DNA of 64,000 bases from Solanum dulcamara (taxonomy: Eukaryota > Streptophyta > Magnoliopsida > Solanales > Solanaceae). The notes beneath the pieces are model-generated. The model made no database searches. It was not told the origin of the DNA and saw only the letters and a list, made by a program, of their open reading frames with translations. The first letter of the stretch is position 1. Each line of letters starts with the position of its first letter. Position numbers and translations under genes: made by a program. The DNA is taken from NCBI RefSeq assembly GCF_947179165.1, contig NC_077238.1, forward strand, positions 43,038,793 through 43,102,792, written 5' to 3'. This document shows positions 18,124 to 30,002 of this stretch, piece after piece.

Positions 18124-19710
18124 AAGGAGTGGGTACTTATTCTTAATGGTCATCTTATTTAATTGACGGTATTCTATGCACATTCGAAGCGATCCATCCT
18201 TCTTTGTCACAAATAACACAGGAGCACCCCATGGTAAAATACTTGGTCTTATGAACCCCTTCTCTAACAAGTCCTTTAACTGTTCCTTCAACTCTTTTAA
18301 TTCTACCGAGGCCATACGGTAAGGAGGAATAGAGATAGGTTGGGTATCAGGGAGGAGATCGATACCAAAATCAACTTCCCTTTTGGGAGGGACACCAGGA
18401 AGGTCTTTGAGAAAGACATCGAGGAATTCATTGACTATAGGAACCGACTCAAGAGGAGGACTTTTGGAGTTGACATCCCTAACCCTCACAATGTGGTAAA
18501 TACATCCCTTAGAAATCATTTTGCGGGCCTTAAGATAAGAAATAAACTCACCCTTTACCACTGAATCTTGACCCTGCCATTCAATAATAGGCTCATTTGG
18601 AAATTGGAATTTGACTCGATGATTCCTACAATCTATGGAAGCATAAGATGCATGTAACCAATCCATCCCAAGAATGACATCGAAATCTATCATGTCAAGC
18701 TCAATGAGATCACAAGGAATAACTTTAAGCAATATAGACACAAGGCAACCCCTATAGACCTTTCTAGCAATAACTGACTCACCAATGGGGGTAGACACCA
18801 AATAGGGCTCTAATAACATTTCAGGTAAAACATCAAATCTATTAGCAAGGAATGGAGTAACAAAAGATAAATTTGTACCCGGATCTAATAGTGCATACAC
18901 ATCAAAAGAAAAGACCTTTAACATACCGGTAATGACATTGGGTGCATCCTCAACCTCTTGTCTCCCATACAAGGCGTAAAAGCGGTTGGTGCGTTGGACA
19001 CCTCCTTGGACTTGTTGACCATGAGAAATTTGGCCTTGAGTCCTACCACCACCATCTCTAAAATCCTTAGCATGGTGACCCAGCTTGCCACGCTTAAAGC
19101 ATGCATTGGATCCAACTAAGCATTCCCTTTTGTGAGTCCTTCCACACTTCTTGCAAACGGGGAAAGTTTGAGTACCAACATTCTCTCTTGGAATCATTGG
19201 TTTACCACTCTTGTCCTTGTTGAACCTTGGAGGAGGAGTATTAGTGGAACCTTGTCCCACAAATCGTTGCCCACCTTGGTCTTTGCCATTGTTACCATAA
19301 TCGAACCTTTGAGGGTTAAACCCTCCACCATCCACTCTAGCCTTTTTCAACCCCCTTGATCTCTCTCTAAGCTTCTCTTCTTCAATTTGTTCTGCGTAAG
19401 TCATTAACCGAGAGATATCCATCTCCTTGACCAACATGGCCATTTTGCACTCCTTGGACACCAAGCTTGACACACCGGAAATAAACTTACTCATCCTAGC
19501 TCTTGGGTCGGAGACCATGAAGGGAACATACTTTGATAACTTAGTAAATTTGAGAGCATACTCCCTCATACTCATACTCCCTTGACGGAGGTTGATTAAC
19601 TCTTGGATTTTGGCCTCCCTTAGCTCCAATGGGAAGAAGAGGTCTAGGAAGGCACCTTTGAACTCTTCTCATCCTATCGACCCTAGTTCTTCATCCGTCT
19701 CAACAACCCA
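18124..19710 (-). pseudogene. Element A gag C-terminus, protease and RT N-terminus
   Basis: One long open stretch (19629 to 18106, the last few codons running into the LINE). It reads gag C-terminal sequence ([17 protein letters not shown]), a basic Gly-rich segment, a zinc-knuckle region, protease, linker and the RT start. The knuckle [15 protein letters not shown] has lost its second and last Cys of CX2CX4HX4C. The protease reads [13 protein letters not shown], with DPG at the active site, then [17 protein letters not shown]. The RT begins FIDLLPDT-type sequence, then [34 protein letters not shown]. The stretch between 19710 and 19630 is out of use: a TAA follows WYE at 19710 and a TGA occurs near 19670. 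Confidence 0.88.
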
Positions 19711-20088
19711 TTATTCGTACCACACTCGAGCCACACCTTTGAGTTGATAGGCCACTAGCTTGGCCTTCTCATTTGGTGGCACACCCATGATAGCTACAAT
19801 CCGGTATACTTTATTAATGAACTCCATAGGGTCCTCATCTAGTTTAGAACCATCGAACTCGGGTGGATTCATCCTTTGGAAATCCCAAATCCTAGAGGCT
19901 GGATTTTGCATTTGGGGAGGAGGAACACCTAGATTCCCTTGGTTAGCTACAACTTGGGCTAACAAAGTTATAACACTGTGAAACTCGGCATGGGTTACCC
20001 CATCCTCATGATGTTGGGCATTAGGAATCGAAGGAGTTTGGTCCTCATCGTCAACCCTTGCTCTTCGAGGTGGTCTTCCACGAGTCAT
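19711..20088 (-). pseudogene. Element A gag N-terminal part
   Basis: 125 codons from ATG 20088: MTRGRPPRRARVDDEDQ, a Gln/Pro-rich middle, then RMNPPEFDGSKLDEDPMEFINKVYRI and KLVAYQLKGVARVWYE, the capsid-type core shared by solanaceous gypsy gag. TAA directly follows WYE; related elements continue here. The ATG lies about 200 bases inside the primer site, the normal place for gag. The protein would form the particle but is truncated. Confidence 0.88.
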
Positions 20089-20287
20089 TATCTAGAGAAC
20101 ACAAAATAGGTCATTAGTTAAAGGAAAGCTTAGGACACTCTAAGGCACGACATGACTTTGAAAGAAGTGAAAATTTTCCTAAACGCCTCATAGTCTCTTA
20201 TTTATAATTGTGGCGCGCTTCACAACCATGAACAAGAACCTATTCGACGCGGTATGTTGGACTTCCAAGGATCATTCAAAACCTTGG
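20089..20287 (-). other. Element A gag leader
   Basis: Untranslated sequence between primer site and gag ATG. It contains GAGAACA (20096-20101 area), the homology used in element E's deletion. No ORF. Confidence 0.6.
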
Positions 20288-20299
20288 GCTCTGATACCA
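20288..20299 (-). other. Element A primer-binding site (initiator Met tRNA)
   Basis: The + strand GCTCTGATACCA is TGGTATCAGAGC on the element's strand, a perfect 12-base match to the common plant initiator-Met tRNA 3' end. It lies four bases inside the 5' LTR. Confidence 0.95.
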
Positions 20300-20303
20300 A
20301 GTT

Positions 20304-22606
20304 TGTCACGACCCAAGCCTAGGTCCTAGACGTGACATGGCGAATGAGGAACCCGAAAGTACCTCAAACAAGCCTCTTAGGATTCTTTTAGCCTTTCATA
20401 GGTAATGACGATAAATGAAGAAGCAAAAATTATAATAGTAAATATTCAACTTACATATGTCCAACAATACCTCTAATTATTAGATTTAACGGGGCTAAGA
20501 CAAGTCCCTAGCTCACCCTTAATCATAATAGAAGAAATACCATAGTAAAATATCTCAACATATCATAAGCTAGAAATATAAAGGAGTATTGTTCCCGGAA
20601 CATGGGAACTCACCAAATGTAGTCTTCAAACGAAGTCTCAACTAGCCACGTGGAGGAGAACAAGGAGGAGCACCGATCCGTACATGGTGATATCATGTAG
20701 GCAGAAGAGTATGCGTTAGTACTTTGAATGTACTAAGTATGTAAGGATGTATGAACATTGAGGAAACATTATAACATTTATGTAATATGGAACATGATGT
20801 AATACATGCATAATAAATCATATAGATATCCTTTAAAATATTCATTTTGTGGGAAAATAACCATAACCGACATTTAAGACCATGCGAGCTATTACATGGA
20901 ATCCAACATAACCCCCTACGTTGGTCTGGGAGACTACTTGCCAGGTCGAACTCTGTCAACTTCATTCATTTCTTTAACTTTAACTTTAAGGGCTTTCATG
21001 GATCCATTAGCCTGTTGGCACTTAGTTAATGAGACAAGGGGTTGCTACTAGAATTTCCTTACCGAATCCCATATCAATGCCTCATTTGGTGCTAAGTCAA
21101 TCCCACAGAATAGTTTAATACTTCAAAATATTCATAGCATATAACTTGAGAATTCAAACATCATATTCGGTATAATAGCTCATTAAAACATTTGATAATT
21201 CAAATATGCAAGAATTTTCCTTATTGCATAAAGAATCCATCATTCATATCATTTCATCATTCTTTCATTTCATAAGACTCCCCCTTTTTGATCATAGATA
21301 TTGCTTTCATAAATATTTATTTGGAGTCAAAGCTTTCAAGTCAAACTTTATTAAAACATAGTAAAACTAGGTGGGTTCAAATCACTTCAACTTGCAAATA
21401 TGTATGTAAATAAATATACATAAATACTTTGAAATCCATTAATTAAAGATCATGCTTTAAACAACCCACCATGAATTTTAAGAACCTTTAAATAGATAAA
21501 TAGAGGAATTACTTGTAAACCATCAATTCATACATATAAAATTATGTTGCATCAAAATAGACCAATAATCATTAGTTTAACCATGATTCATACTATTAAG
21601 TAAAAATAAGAATTACCATAAGAAAATATTACTTAAAATAAAAAGACTTAATTGAAAGAGTTTTTGGACTACATGGGTGAAAGAACCCATGGATAAACAC
21701 CCACATAACTTAGAGTAGAGCTTAAAAAAATATAATTTATCATATAATCAAAATAATTTATACATGAGAGTGGAAGGAATACTCTCATTGAAGCCTTACA
21801 TACCTGGAATCCGAAGCTTTAGTCGGAACCGAAAGACTTAATGAACACTCTTGAGTCTTAACTTTTCTCCCTGCCGGAACGTTTTGTGTACTACCCGGAG
21901 TATATGAATCACTGGAATAGTATTTCTTCACTACTAAGAACTAAAACTATATTTGAAAATATGTAAAGAAGTGTATAGAAAGAAGACTTGCTTGAGAAAG
22001 CTTGATGAATAAAATGAGGAAATAAAGTGGGTATTTATAGGTGGGAAAGAGAGACCTAACAATAAATAAAATTATTATAAAGAAAAATCTAAAAATCTAA
22101 TGGAATATATTGATGTCATGGATGATGTTAAATGGAGGACAATTTATGTCATGAGTGATGTCAAATGTATCTAGATCTTTCCATGGTAGGTGAAATGAGT
22201 TATCTTTGACAGAATACTCCTTTTCGGAGCTGCGTTTGACTAGGATAAATTCCTTATTAGGATTTGGTGTCTTCATAATAATTGTAGATATAGAAGTCTA
22301 GTTTTATGTCGTTCAAGAATCAACCAATTTGGATAATCCTATACTAAGATATGATGTTTCTTCTATAAATACTCCTTTCTGTCACAACATTCTGTCTTAC
22401 TATAATTAATTTATTTGACCTACTTAACCTCTGAAACTTAAATATGGTCTTCACAAGAGTTGTAGGTAAAGATCTTATGGTTACTCAGAAATTTGAATCA
22501 CCCAATTTGGACAAACCTATAAAAGGTTATGCCCAAAATACAGAGGCTGTATCATTTTTAGGCGAGAATTGAAATATCATATACAACGTTTTTAGGGGAT
22601 GTTACA
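20304..22606 (-). repeat. Element A 5' LTR
   Basis: TGTCACGACCC...GGGATGTTACA on the + strand, partner of 789-3076. It lacks about 20 bases after ATTAGCCT (21013) that the partner and element E retain. As the 5' LTR of a minus-strand element it would hold the promoter; I could not place a convincing TATA box. Confidence 0.95.
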
Positions 22607-22611
22607 GCAGA
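22607..22611. repeat. Target-site duplication of element A, right copy (GCAGA)
   Basis: Identical to 784-788. Removing element A and one copy restores the gag frame of element B across the joint. Confidence 0.93.
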
Positions 22612-23500
22612 ATTTAGGCTACATGATGTAGCTATATAATGATATGAGGTATGGGTTAAATCTAGGGGAACTATAGCACCTTCAGCTCAATGGAAGGAGT
22701 TCTCCCAGGCCTTTATAGGTCAGTACTTTCCAAACCTTTGACAAGCCCTAGATGAGTAATTCTTACATTTGCAGTAGGGTAGTATAAGTATGCATGAGTA
22801 TAACTTCAAATTTAATTCCTTGGCCAGGTATGCTCCCTATTTCGTGCAGGTGATGGAGGATAGAGTGTATAGTTTTTGTCAAGTTTAGTGTCTCATGTGT
22901 CTCATGAATAATTGGGAGTGTCTACTTAGGAAGATATAGATAATGCACGGATGCAGGCTTTTGTTCAGAGGGCAAAGGATTTATTTCATCAGCTACGATA
23001 TATTCACAAAGAGAAAGAACAGAAGAAGAGAGCTAGGTCTATAGGCTTCTATAGAGAACCTCAAAGAGACCTCGGGGATCAGTCATCCAGGCAGTTAGCT
23101 TGACCTATAGAGAGTGATCAATCCTATATACAGGTCTAGTGGAAGGACAAGAGTTTAGTCCTTACACAACGACAGAGGCATTTAGAGTAGGAAAGATAAT
23201 TATTTCCATATTGTGCTTAGTAAAAAAAGTACATTCTGTACTATGTCGTAAGGGGGAAAAATATAAGTTATGAGTTTGTCCATTCAAGTAATATTAAGTG
23301 ATATTATTTGAGCAGGGAGAGAGGTTATATTGTTCAGGAAAAAGGATCATCAGCGGTTTCATCACCTTTAGTTCTCCCTCCAAGACTTGGTCCTTAATCC
23401 ACTTCAGGTCATGGTAGAGGGAGAGAGGGAGAGACATCCGGTACAAGGGATATACAAAATTGATTTTATGCATTAGGTGATTGGTAGGACCAAGAGGCAT
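22607..23500 (+). pseudogene. Element B gag, main remnant
   Basis: It continues from 788 with FRLHDVAI, a stop, then WYEVWVKSRGTIAPSAQWKEF and AFIGQYFPNL, typical gag. Then come SISMHEYNFKFNSLARYAP and basic Lys/Arg-rich sequence (about 22990-23040). Many stops and frameshifts are present. I cannot see an intact zinc knuckle in 23170-23300, where one is expected. It is non-functional. Confidence 0.8.
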
Positions 23501-24880
23501 CACTTTAGGTTGTTATAGGTACACTCATTATTTATTCTCATATAGTATATGCTTTACTTGATCCTGGTTCTACCCTCTCTTATGTTACTATGTTGGTTCC
23601 AAGTCAGTTTGAATTAGTTCTTGAATTATTATTTGAACCATTTGTTGTTTCTACTCCAATTAGCGAGTATGTGTTAGATAGAAAGGTTTAGTAAAACTGT
23701 GATATATTGTATGTGGTACATCTACCTAGCTGATCTAGTAGAGGTTGAAATAGTTGATTTTAATGTTATTATGGTCATAGATTGGATAGCATCATGTTAT
23801 GCTAATATTGATTGTTGAGGCAAAATTGTTAGATTTCATTTTCAAGATGAGCTAGTCCTAAAATGGAAGGGAAATGTAGCTATGCCTAAAGGTAAGTTTA
23901 TTTCATACCTTAGGGCCTAGAGGTTGATATCCAAAGTTTGTATTTCTCATTTGGATTGGGTTAGAGACCTAGAAAGATAACCTGCTCCTTTTCAATCAAT
24001 TCCAGTGGTAAATGAGTTTCGAGAAGTTTTCCTAGAAAATCTACATGGAGTCCCTCCTGAGATGGAAAAATTTTTCCATCGATTTACTTCCAGGTACTTA
24101 GCCTAAATCAATACCTCCATATATAATGGCTCCAGCAGAGCTAAGAGAGTTGAAGGAGAAGTTGAAAGATTTTCATGAAAAATGTTTCATACGTCTTAGC
24201 ATATCACCGTGGGGTGCACCAATATTGCTTGTGCGGAAAAAAGACCGATCTTTATAAATGTATATCGACTACAAATAACTGAACAAAGTAACAATTGAGA
24301 ATAAGTATCTGCCCCTACGATTGATAATTTATTTAACTAGTTACAAAAAGCTTGGTGCAATTACAAAATTGATTTAAGGTTAGGATACCACCAGTTATGA
24401 GTTAGGAACATTGATGTCCCTAAAATAGACTTCAAGACTCGATATGGTCATTATGAGTTTCTAGTGATATCATTTGGGCTTACTAATGCACCAACAACCT
24501 TTATGGATCTAATGAAAAGGGTATTCAAGACCTTTCTTAATATGTTTGTAATCATTTTTATTGATGACATCTTGATTTATTTGCGATCAGAGGTTGAACA
24601 TGCAGATCACGTAAGAGTTGTGCCTCATACTCTCTAGGAGCATAGGTTGTACGCTAAATTTCTAAATGTGAATTTTGGCTAACATCTATAGCTTCTCTTG
24701 GCTATATATTTATAGATGAAGGTATAATGGTTGATAGCCAGAAAAGAAAAGTTGTAAAGAGTTGGCCCACACTACCAAATCCTACAGAGGTTCGTAGATT
24801 CCTTTGTTTAAATAAATATTATCATAGATTTGTGGAAGGTTTCTCTATCATCTTTTTTCCATTGATGAGGTAGACTTATA
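23501..24880 (+). pseudogene. Element B protease and reverse transcriptase (degenerate)
   Basis: The protease shows near 23545 as [20 protein letters not shown], then LLFEPFVVSTPISEYVL. Frame breaks follow. The RT N-terminus is near 24120-24300 (MAPAELRELKEKLK, SPWGAP). A block near 24410-24500 reads [20 protein letters not shown], and the catalytic box FIDDILIY is at about 24556-24582. The connection (24720-24850) includes a shifted SLGYIF and LNKYYHRFVEGFS. Stops occur in every part. This is an old copy, more decayed than A or E. Confidence 0.85.
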
Positions 24881-25760
24881 AATAGTTAAGTAAAAGTGGT
24901 CAGAGGCACATGAGCAAAGTTTCCAGAAGTTAAAGGATAAATTAACTTTGACACCTGTCTTGACCCTTCCTTAGGGTACAAGGGGTTATGTTGTTTATTG
25001 TGATACTTCTAGAGTTGGGTTAGGTTATGTTTTAATGCAACACAACAAGTTTATCACCTATGCTTCTAGACAGTTAAGGAAGAACGAGCAGAATTATCCT
25101 ACCCATGATCTAGAATTAGCAGTGGTAGTATTTTTATTAAAGATATGTCATCACTACTTGGATGGGGTACATGTTGATATCTTCATGGATCATAAGAGTC
25201 TCTAGTACTTGTTTCAGCAGAAAGAGTTGAACTTAAGAAGGAGACGGTGGTTACAATTGCTAAATGATTATGATGTGAGCATTATATACCATCCAAGTAA
25301 AGAAAATGTTGTAGTAAATGCTTTAAGCTTCAAGTCTATGGGAAGTTTGAGTTATGTAGAGCCTGAAAAAATTGAAATGATAAAAACCTTGCACCAATTA
25401 GCTAATTTACAGATATGATTGTTTGATATCGAAGAAGAAGGTATAGTTGTTCAGAATACATTAGAGTCATCCTTGATAGAAGAAGTTAAGAAGCAACAAT
25501 ATGATGATGCGGAGCTTGTATTACTAAGGGACAACATAGTGCAGCAACAGCAGAACCTATTTGATTGTCAACCCGATGGAGTTCTCAAATATCATAATCA
25601 TCTATGTGAGCCTAATGTGAGCAAGCTACGAGATCAAATTATGAGTGAAGCTCATTACTCTAGCTATTCAGTACATCCAGGTTCCACGAAGATGTATAAT
25701 GACCTGAGGCAGTTATACTAGTGGAATGGCATGGAAAGAGATATTACAAATTTTGTAACT
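24881..25760 (+). pseudogene. Element B RNase H and integrase zinc finger (degenerate)
   Basis: RNase H begins [16 protein letters not shown] (about 24990-25040), then [31 protein letters not shown] breaks DHKSL-YLF near 25205. Two short open frames (25209-25418 and 25419-25721) are separated by one TGA and carry RRRRWLQLLNDYDVSIIYHPS and the integrase zinc-finger start HYSSYSVHPGSTKMYNDLRQLY. A TAG replaces the expected Trp after RQLY. Confidence 0.85.
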
Positions 25761-26911
25761 CATTGTCCTAATTATCAGCAGGTGAAGGTTGACCACCATA
25801 GGGCTGGAGGCCTAACTCAAAAATATAAAAATTCCATCATGGAAATGGGATGTAATTAACATGTATTTCATTACAAGTTTACCTCAATCGAATAGAAAGT
25901 ATGATTCTATCTGGGTGATTATAGACAGATTGACAAAATAAGCTTATTTTTTGCCGGTTAGGGCTACTTATGTTGCAGAAGATTATGCCAAAACTTTATA
26001 TACATGAGATAGTTTGCCTATATGAAATCCCTTTTTCTATTATTTCTAATAGAGGTGCACAGTTTACAGCAAAATTCTGGAAATCCTTCCAAAAAGGTCT
26101 ATGTATCCAAGTGATCCTAAGTATCGCATTCCATCCTCAGACTGATAGATAGGCTAGATGCACTATTTAGAAACTTAAAGATATGTTGTGTGCCTGTGTA
26201 CTAAACTTCAAGAGAAGTTGGGATGATCGTATACCTTTGATTGAGTTTGTATATAATAATAGCTATCATATGAGTATTGAACTAACACCTTATGAACTTT
26301 AATGGGTGGAAGTGTAGATCACCAGAAGGTTGGTTTGAACTCAGTGAGGCAAAGTTATTGGGGCCATATTTAGTGCAGTAAGATATTGATAAAGTAAAGC
26401 TTATTAGATATATGCTTCATATAACACACAGCTAAGAAAAGTCTTATGGTAATGTGTGTCATCAAGTGCTAGAGTTTGCGGTTGATGATTGGGATTTTAT
26501 AAAAGTATCGCCTATGAAAGGCATCATCTATTTTGGCAGGAAAGGCAAGGTAATTCCAAGATATGTTGGACCCTACAGAGTTATTCACAACATAGGAAAG
26601 GTAGCCTATGAGTTGGATTTACCCGTATATTTGGCAACAGTTCATCCCGTGTTTTATGTATTAATGTTACGTAAGTTCATAGGAGATCCAAAATGTATTA
26701 TGCCGCTTGATGAGGTTCAAATTTCAGAGGAAATGACCTATAAAAAAGTGCCAGTTACTATTCTTAATCATCAGGTCAGAAAGCTTAGAACTAGATAAGT
26801 AGCCTCAATTAAAGTATTATGGCGGAGTAATAATATTGAGGAGATGACTTGAGAAGTGGAGGAAGAAAAGAGGCAGATGTATCCTCATCTGTTTGCAACA
26901 CAAATATAATA
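25761..26911 (+). pseudogene. Element B integrase core and chromodomain-like tail (degenerate)
   Basis: The core is recognisable by NYQQVKVDHHRAGG (25770-25812), the [15 protein letters not shown] block near 25910, IISNRGAQFTAKFWKSFQKG (26040-26100) and FHPQTD (26132-26150). A 114-codon open piece (26454-26798) carries MKGIIYFGRKGKVIPRYVGPY and VHPVFYVLMLRKFIGDP. The final VASIKVLWRSNNIEE...YPHLFATQI resembles the Tekay-type chromodomain, broken by stops near 26797 and 26849. An NNSY box near 26260 and a frame break near 26300 are also seen. Confidence 0.85.
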
Positions 26912-27024
26912 ATAAGGTATGTACTTTTCTAATCATTATCTTAAGTTAATGTTATGAATTTTAGAAATATATTAAAGAAAAGTGAACCCTCATTTGAGGA
27001 AGAATGTTTCTAAGAAGGGGAGGA
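26912..27024 (+). other. Element B 3' UTR and polypurine tract
   Basis: Short AT-rich tail after the chromodomain stop, with a CTCATTTGAGGAAGAATGTTTC block (conserved in this superfamily) and the purine run AAGAAGGGGAGGA (27012-27024) just before the TGTGACACCCC LTR start. Confidence 0.8.
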
Positions 27025-27686
27025 TGTGACACCCCATATATTTTAAGGCTACTAACTCACAAAGCTAATGATGTACGAGCTAAAAATTATATTTTTGCCT
27101 TACATAGTTGGTTGGCAAGTTGTCGGGAGAATAAGATTTTAAATAGGTGATCATATTGAGTATTACTTATAGTATTTCACAATACCAAAGTTAGAGTCTT
27201 AAGGAAAACTTGGAATGATAGTACAAGTTAAAGGTTACGTTATGACGAATTATTTCATATGATCTCATATATAGTCTGGCTTAGGATAGGCATATCTCCC
27301 TGTATATAAGGAGTTATAAGACCTACTACATATAAAATTAAAGATAATTGAGTCTAGTTTCCATCAAAAATAACTACTCATCAATACAACTTTGGATTGA
27401 AAAGATATGCGTGTTTTACTATGGATTGTGTAGAGGCCTAAATTGGCCGCGCTAGGCACGTGACTGGCACTTGTTAAGTTGGTCTAAAGGTTTTAAAATT
27501 CTTATGTATGTACTGAATTCATTAGAGAATGATCCTAAGTCATTTAGAAGTTGCTTCTTACTGTTTCTTCAACCCCTCTCCTCTCCTAAATCTCTAGTTG
27601 AGAAATCAACCAAGAATTTAGTGTATTCTTCAACATTTCCTAGTGCTCACTCAAGTCCCTCTTTGAATTGAAGAAACAACCTTTCC
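27025..27686 (+). repeat. Element B 3' LTR, first part
   Basis: Begins TGTGACACCCCATAT right after the polypurine tract and is cut at 27686 by element D. The last five bases, TTTCC (27682-27686), are one copy of D's target duplication. It resumes at 48445. Confidence 0.82.
27682..27686. repeat. Target-site duplication of element D, left copy (TTTCC)
   Basis: TTTCC precedes the TATAACATTCC terminus of element D and recurs at 48440-48444. Confidence 0.88.
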
Positions 27687-29806
27687 TATAACATTCCTCA
27701 AAATACTCATAAGTGCCTTAAAAATTCCTTGGGAATAGGCTACTCACGCAATGCATTATCCTTATTCTTTTCAGAAAATTCAAGTCTTGAATATCGATCA
27801 AGGGATCAAAACCTGTGAGAAAAAGGTCTCGGTAGATTTTTATGTCTCGTATATCAAAAAACAAATTTTTCAATAAATTGTGCAAATCAATAAGGTGTGT
27901 GGCAGCTCCTCATCACCCACTTGTTCCCATTCAGTTTAATTTTTCCCAAAGTCAAAATTTGGCCAAAATCTCATTCGCTATAAATTGGCCTAGCTGGGAA
28001 TAGCTCCGTATCGTGGACTTGGGCAATGATTTTTGCCCAAATTTAGTTTTAACTAAGGGAACTTAAGACATTTCCCTAATTATTAGTTAATGAATGTTGA
28101 AGTTTTTAGGGCCTAATTCTACTCTATAAACTATCCAAAACCTTTAATTTCATTCATTCAATCACCATTCACCTATTCAAATATTTCTCTCAATACAAAA
28201 GCTCCCAAGGACTCTATTGAAGATATCAAAGAATAACTTAAGATCTCCATTAAAACTCTCAAATTCTTCCAAATTCTTTGGTCCTCTCACTCAAGGTATG
28301 TAGGTAATTGATCCTAGGGTACTTTTACCCATGAACCCAACAAATTCCATACTTTTCAATAAATTAAAGTATGTATTTTTATGGTTTTATGATCACTATT
28401 CTAATTGCATGAATTATGATTCTAATTATAATTATGAGTCTACCTTAATATAAATTGATGGTTATTGCATTGAATTAAAGAGTTTTTCCATGAATTTTCC
28501 TATATTGATCTTTAGGGTTCATGATATGAACTATGGGTATTTTTAACTATACTTCCAAATGATATTATGTTTATGAATTATGTATAGGATGATAGAAAGT
28601 ATATGATCATGCATTGTTTCAAGTCAATTTCATGGTTTTGAAGTCAATTGATCATGTATTCATGTTTTACGCTAATTTCCAAGTATGAATTATGATTATG
28701 TATTTCAATTATGATTAAACTATGATTTTTCATGCAAGTTATGGGAAAGGTGACTTAGGACCCAATGTAGTGCCTTAAGGCCTAATGATATGAACTATGT
28801 ATGTATGATTTGTAATGGGAAGGAGAATACTCACATTGCACTTATGTTATGAAAATGAGCTACTCTATGGTTTCAAACCTATGATCATGTATAAGATGTA
28901 TGTTAACCATGAATATTATGTTATGATATGTATTCCGTGGGATTTGACTTAGCACCAAGTGGACTTGAGGTAGGGACCCTATCAAAAGCCTTAGTATCAG
29001 CCTCATATCTCTTAAATTACTTGTTACTATAGGTTTCCTTATGGCTTAGCTAGTGGATCCACATATATCATATGTACATTACCTGCCTAGTAGGATAGAG
29101 TCTACCTTGGCAAGTAGATTCCTCTTTTTTTTAGTATAGGGCAATCGGGATTCTATGTTATAGCTCGCATGGTCTTAATGTCATTTATGGTTCCTATCCC
29201 ACATATGTATGACCTCTTTTGTACTTTCATTATTTGAACTATGTTTTTCAAATGATTTGATCATTATGACTTTCCCATTACTTTACTTATCTATTCTTAC
29301 CATGTACCTTACTTGATTATTGCATCTTAGTATTTACATTGCATGACATGCCCTCATACTTAGTACATTCAAATGTACTAACGCATAGTGTTGCCTATAT
29401 TATATTATAATATAGGGGTTAAGACTGAGGATCATATCCATCCATATGGCTAGTTGAGCATTCCTATCCGATGAAGTTGTGGTGAGTGCTCATCTATTCG
29501 AGGACCAATTATAGAGTTGGTTATTTCTTCCAAAGACTTTTATTATGTTTCATTTTGAGGGTGAGCTGGGGGCATGTCTTATCCCCCTTCCATGTTCATG
29601 AGTAGAGGCATCTAGTTGGACAAATGTTTTGAGTATATGTTGTCATGTGATATTCTTCTCTTACTATTAATAGTTTAGAATCTCTTATGATATTTTCTCT
29701 TTTAGTTTACCTTATGTATGCTTATGGTATGTACAATAGGCTTGGTTGGAGACCTTCAGGGTTTTGATTGTCGTGTTACGACAAGGCGTTAGGTCAGGTG
29801 GTGACA
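27687..29806 (+). repeat. Element D 5' LTR
   Basis: Begins TATAACATTCCTCAAAAT (partner has TGTAACACTCC, so the TG end is mutated) and ends GGTGGTGACA. The whole length aligns by eye with 46361-48439. Near its 3' end it has about 38 bases (about 29757-29795) that the partner lacks. Confidence 0.9.
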
Positions 29807-29810
29807 AACT

Positions 29811-29822
29811 TAGTATCAGAGC
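29811..29822 (+). other. Element D primer-binding site
   Basis: TAGTATCAGAGC, one mismatch from the initiator-Met tRNA complement TGGTATCAGAGC, four bases after the LTR end. Confidence 0.88.
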
Positions 29823-30002
29823 ACAAGGGTCAAGTGTCCAGAGGTGTCCAACATGCCACAACAAGTAAAGTCTTATGCATGGTTGTAAAGAACGCCACAT
29901 CTATGAATAGGATTCTATAAGACATTTTAGGAATTCTCACTTCTTTTATGATCTATGTCATGACATAGAGTGTTCTCTAAGATTTACTTTCCCAAATATT
30001 AT

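Larger units (their letters stand above)
789..22606 (-). mobile_element. Element A: Ty3/gypsy (chromovirus-like) LTR retrotransposon carrying a LINE
   Basis: This is a complete two-LTR element on the minus strand. It has LTRs at 789-3076 (3') and 20304-22606 (5'), a primer site at 20288-20299, a polypurine tract at 3077-3090 and the TSD GCAGA on both sides. Without the LINE and its duplicated target it is about 9.55 kb. The order read from the right is gag, protease, RT, RNase H, integrase and a chromodomain-like tail, the Ty3/gypsy order. Long (2.3 kb) LTRs and the C-terminal VKVLWRN...TWE motif suggest the Tekay/Del-type chromoviruses; this is inferred from motif and layout. Coding is broken by several nonsense codons, at least one frameshift, a 17-bp deletion and the LINE. 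The LTRs are still very similar, so it is younger than E. Confidence 0.95.

Noticed and set aside
20288..20299. Possible tRNA gene remnant at the primer sites
   Set aside because: Only the 12-base complement to the tRNA 3' end is present next to an LTR; there is no tRNA body. The same applies at 29811 and 61362.
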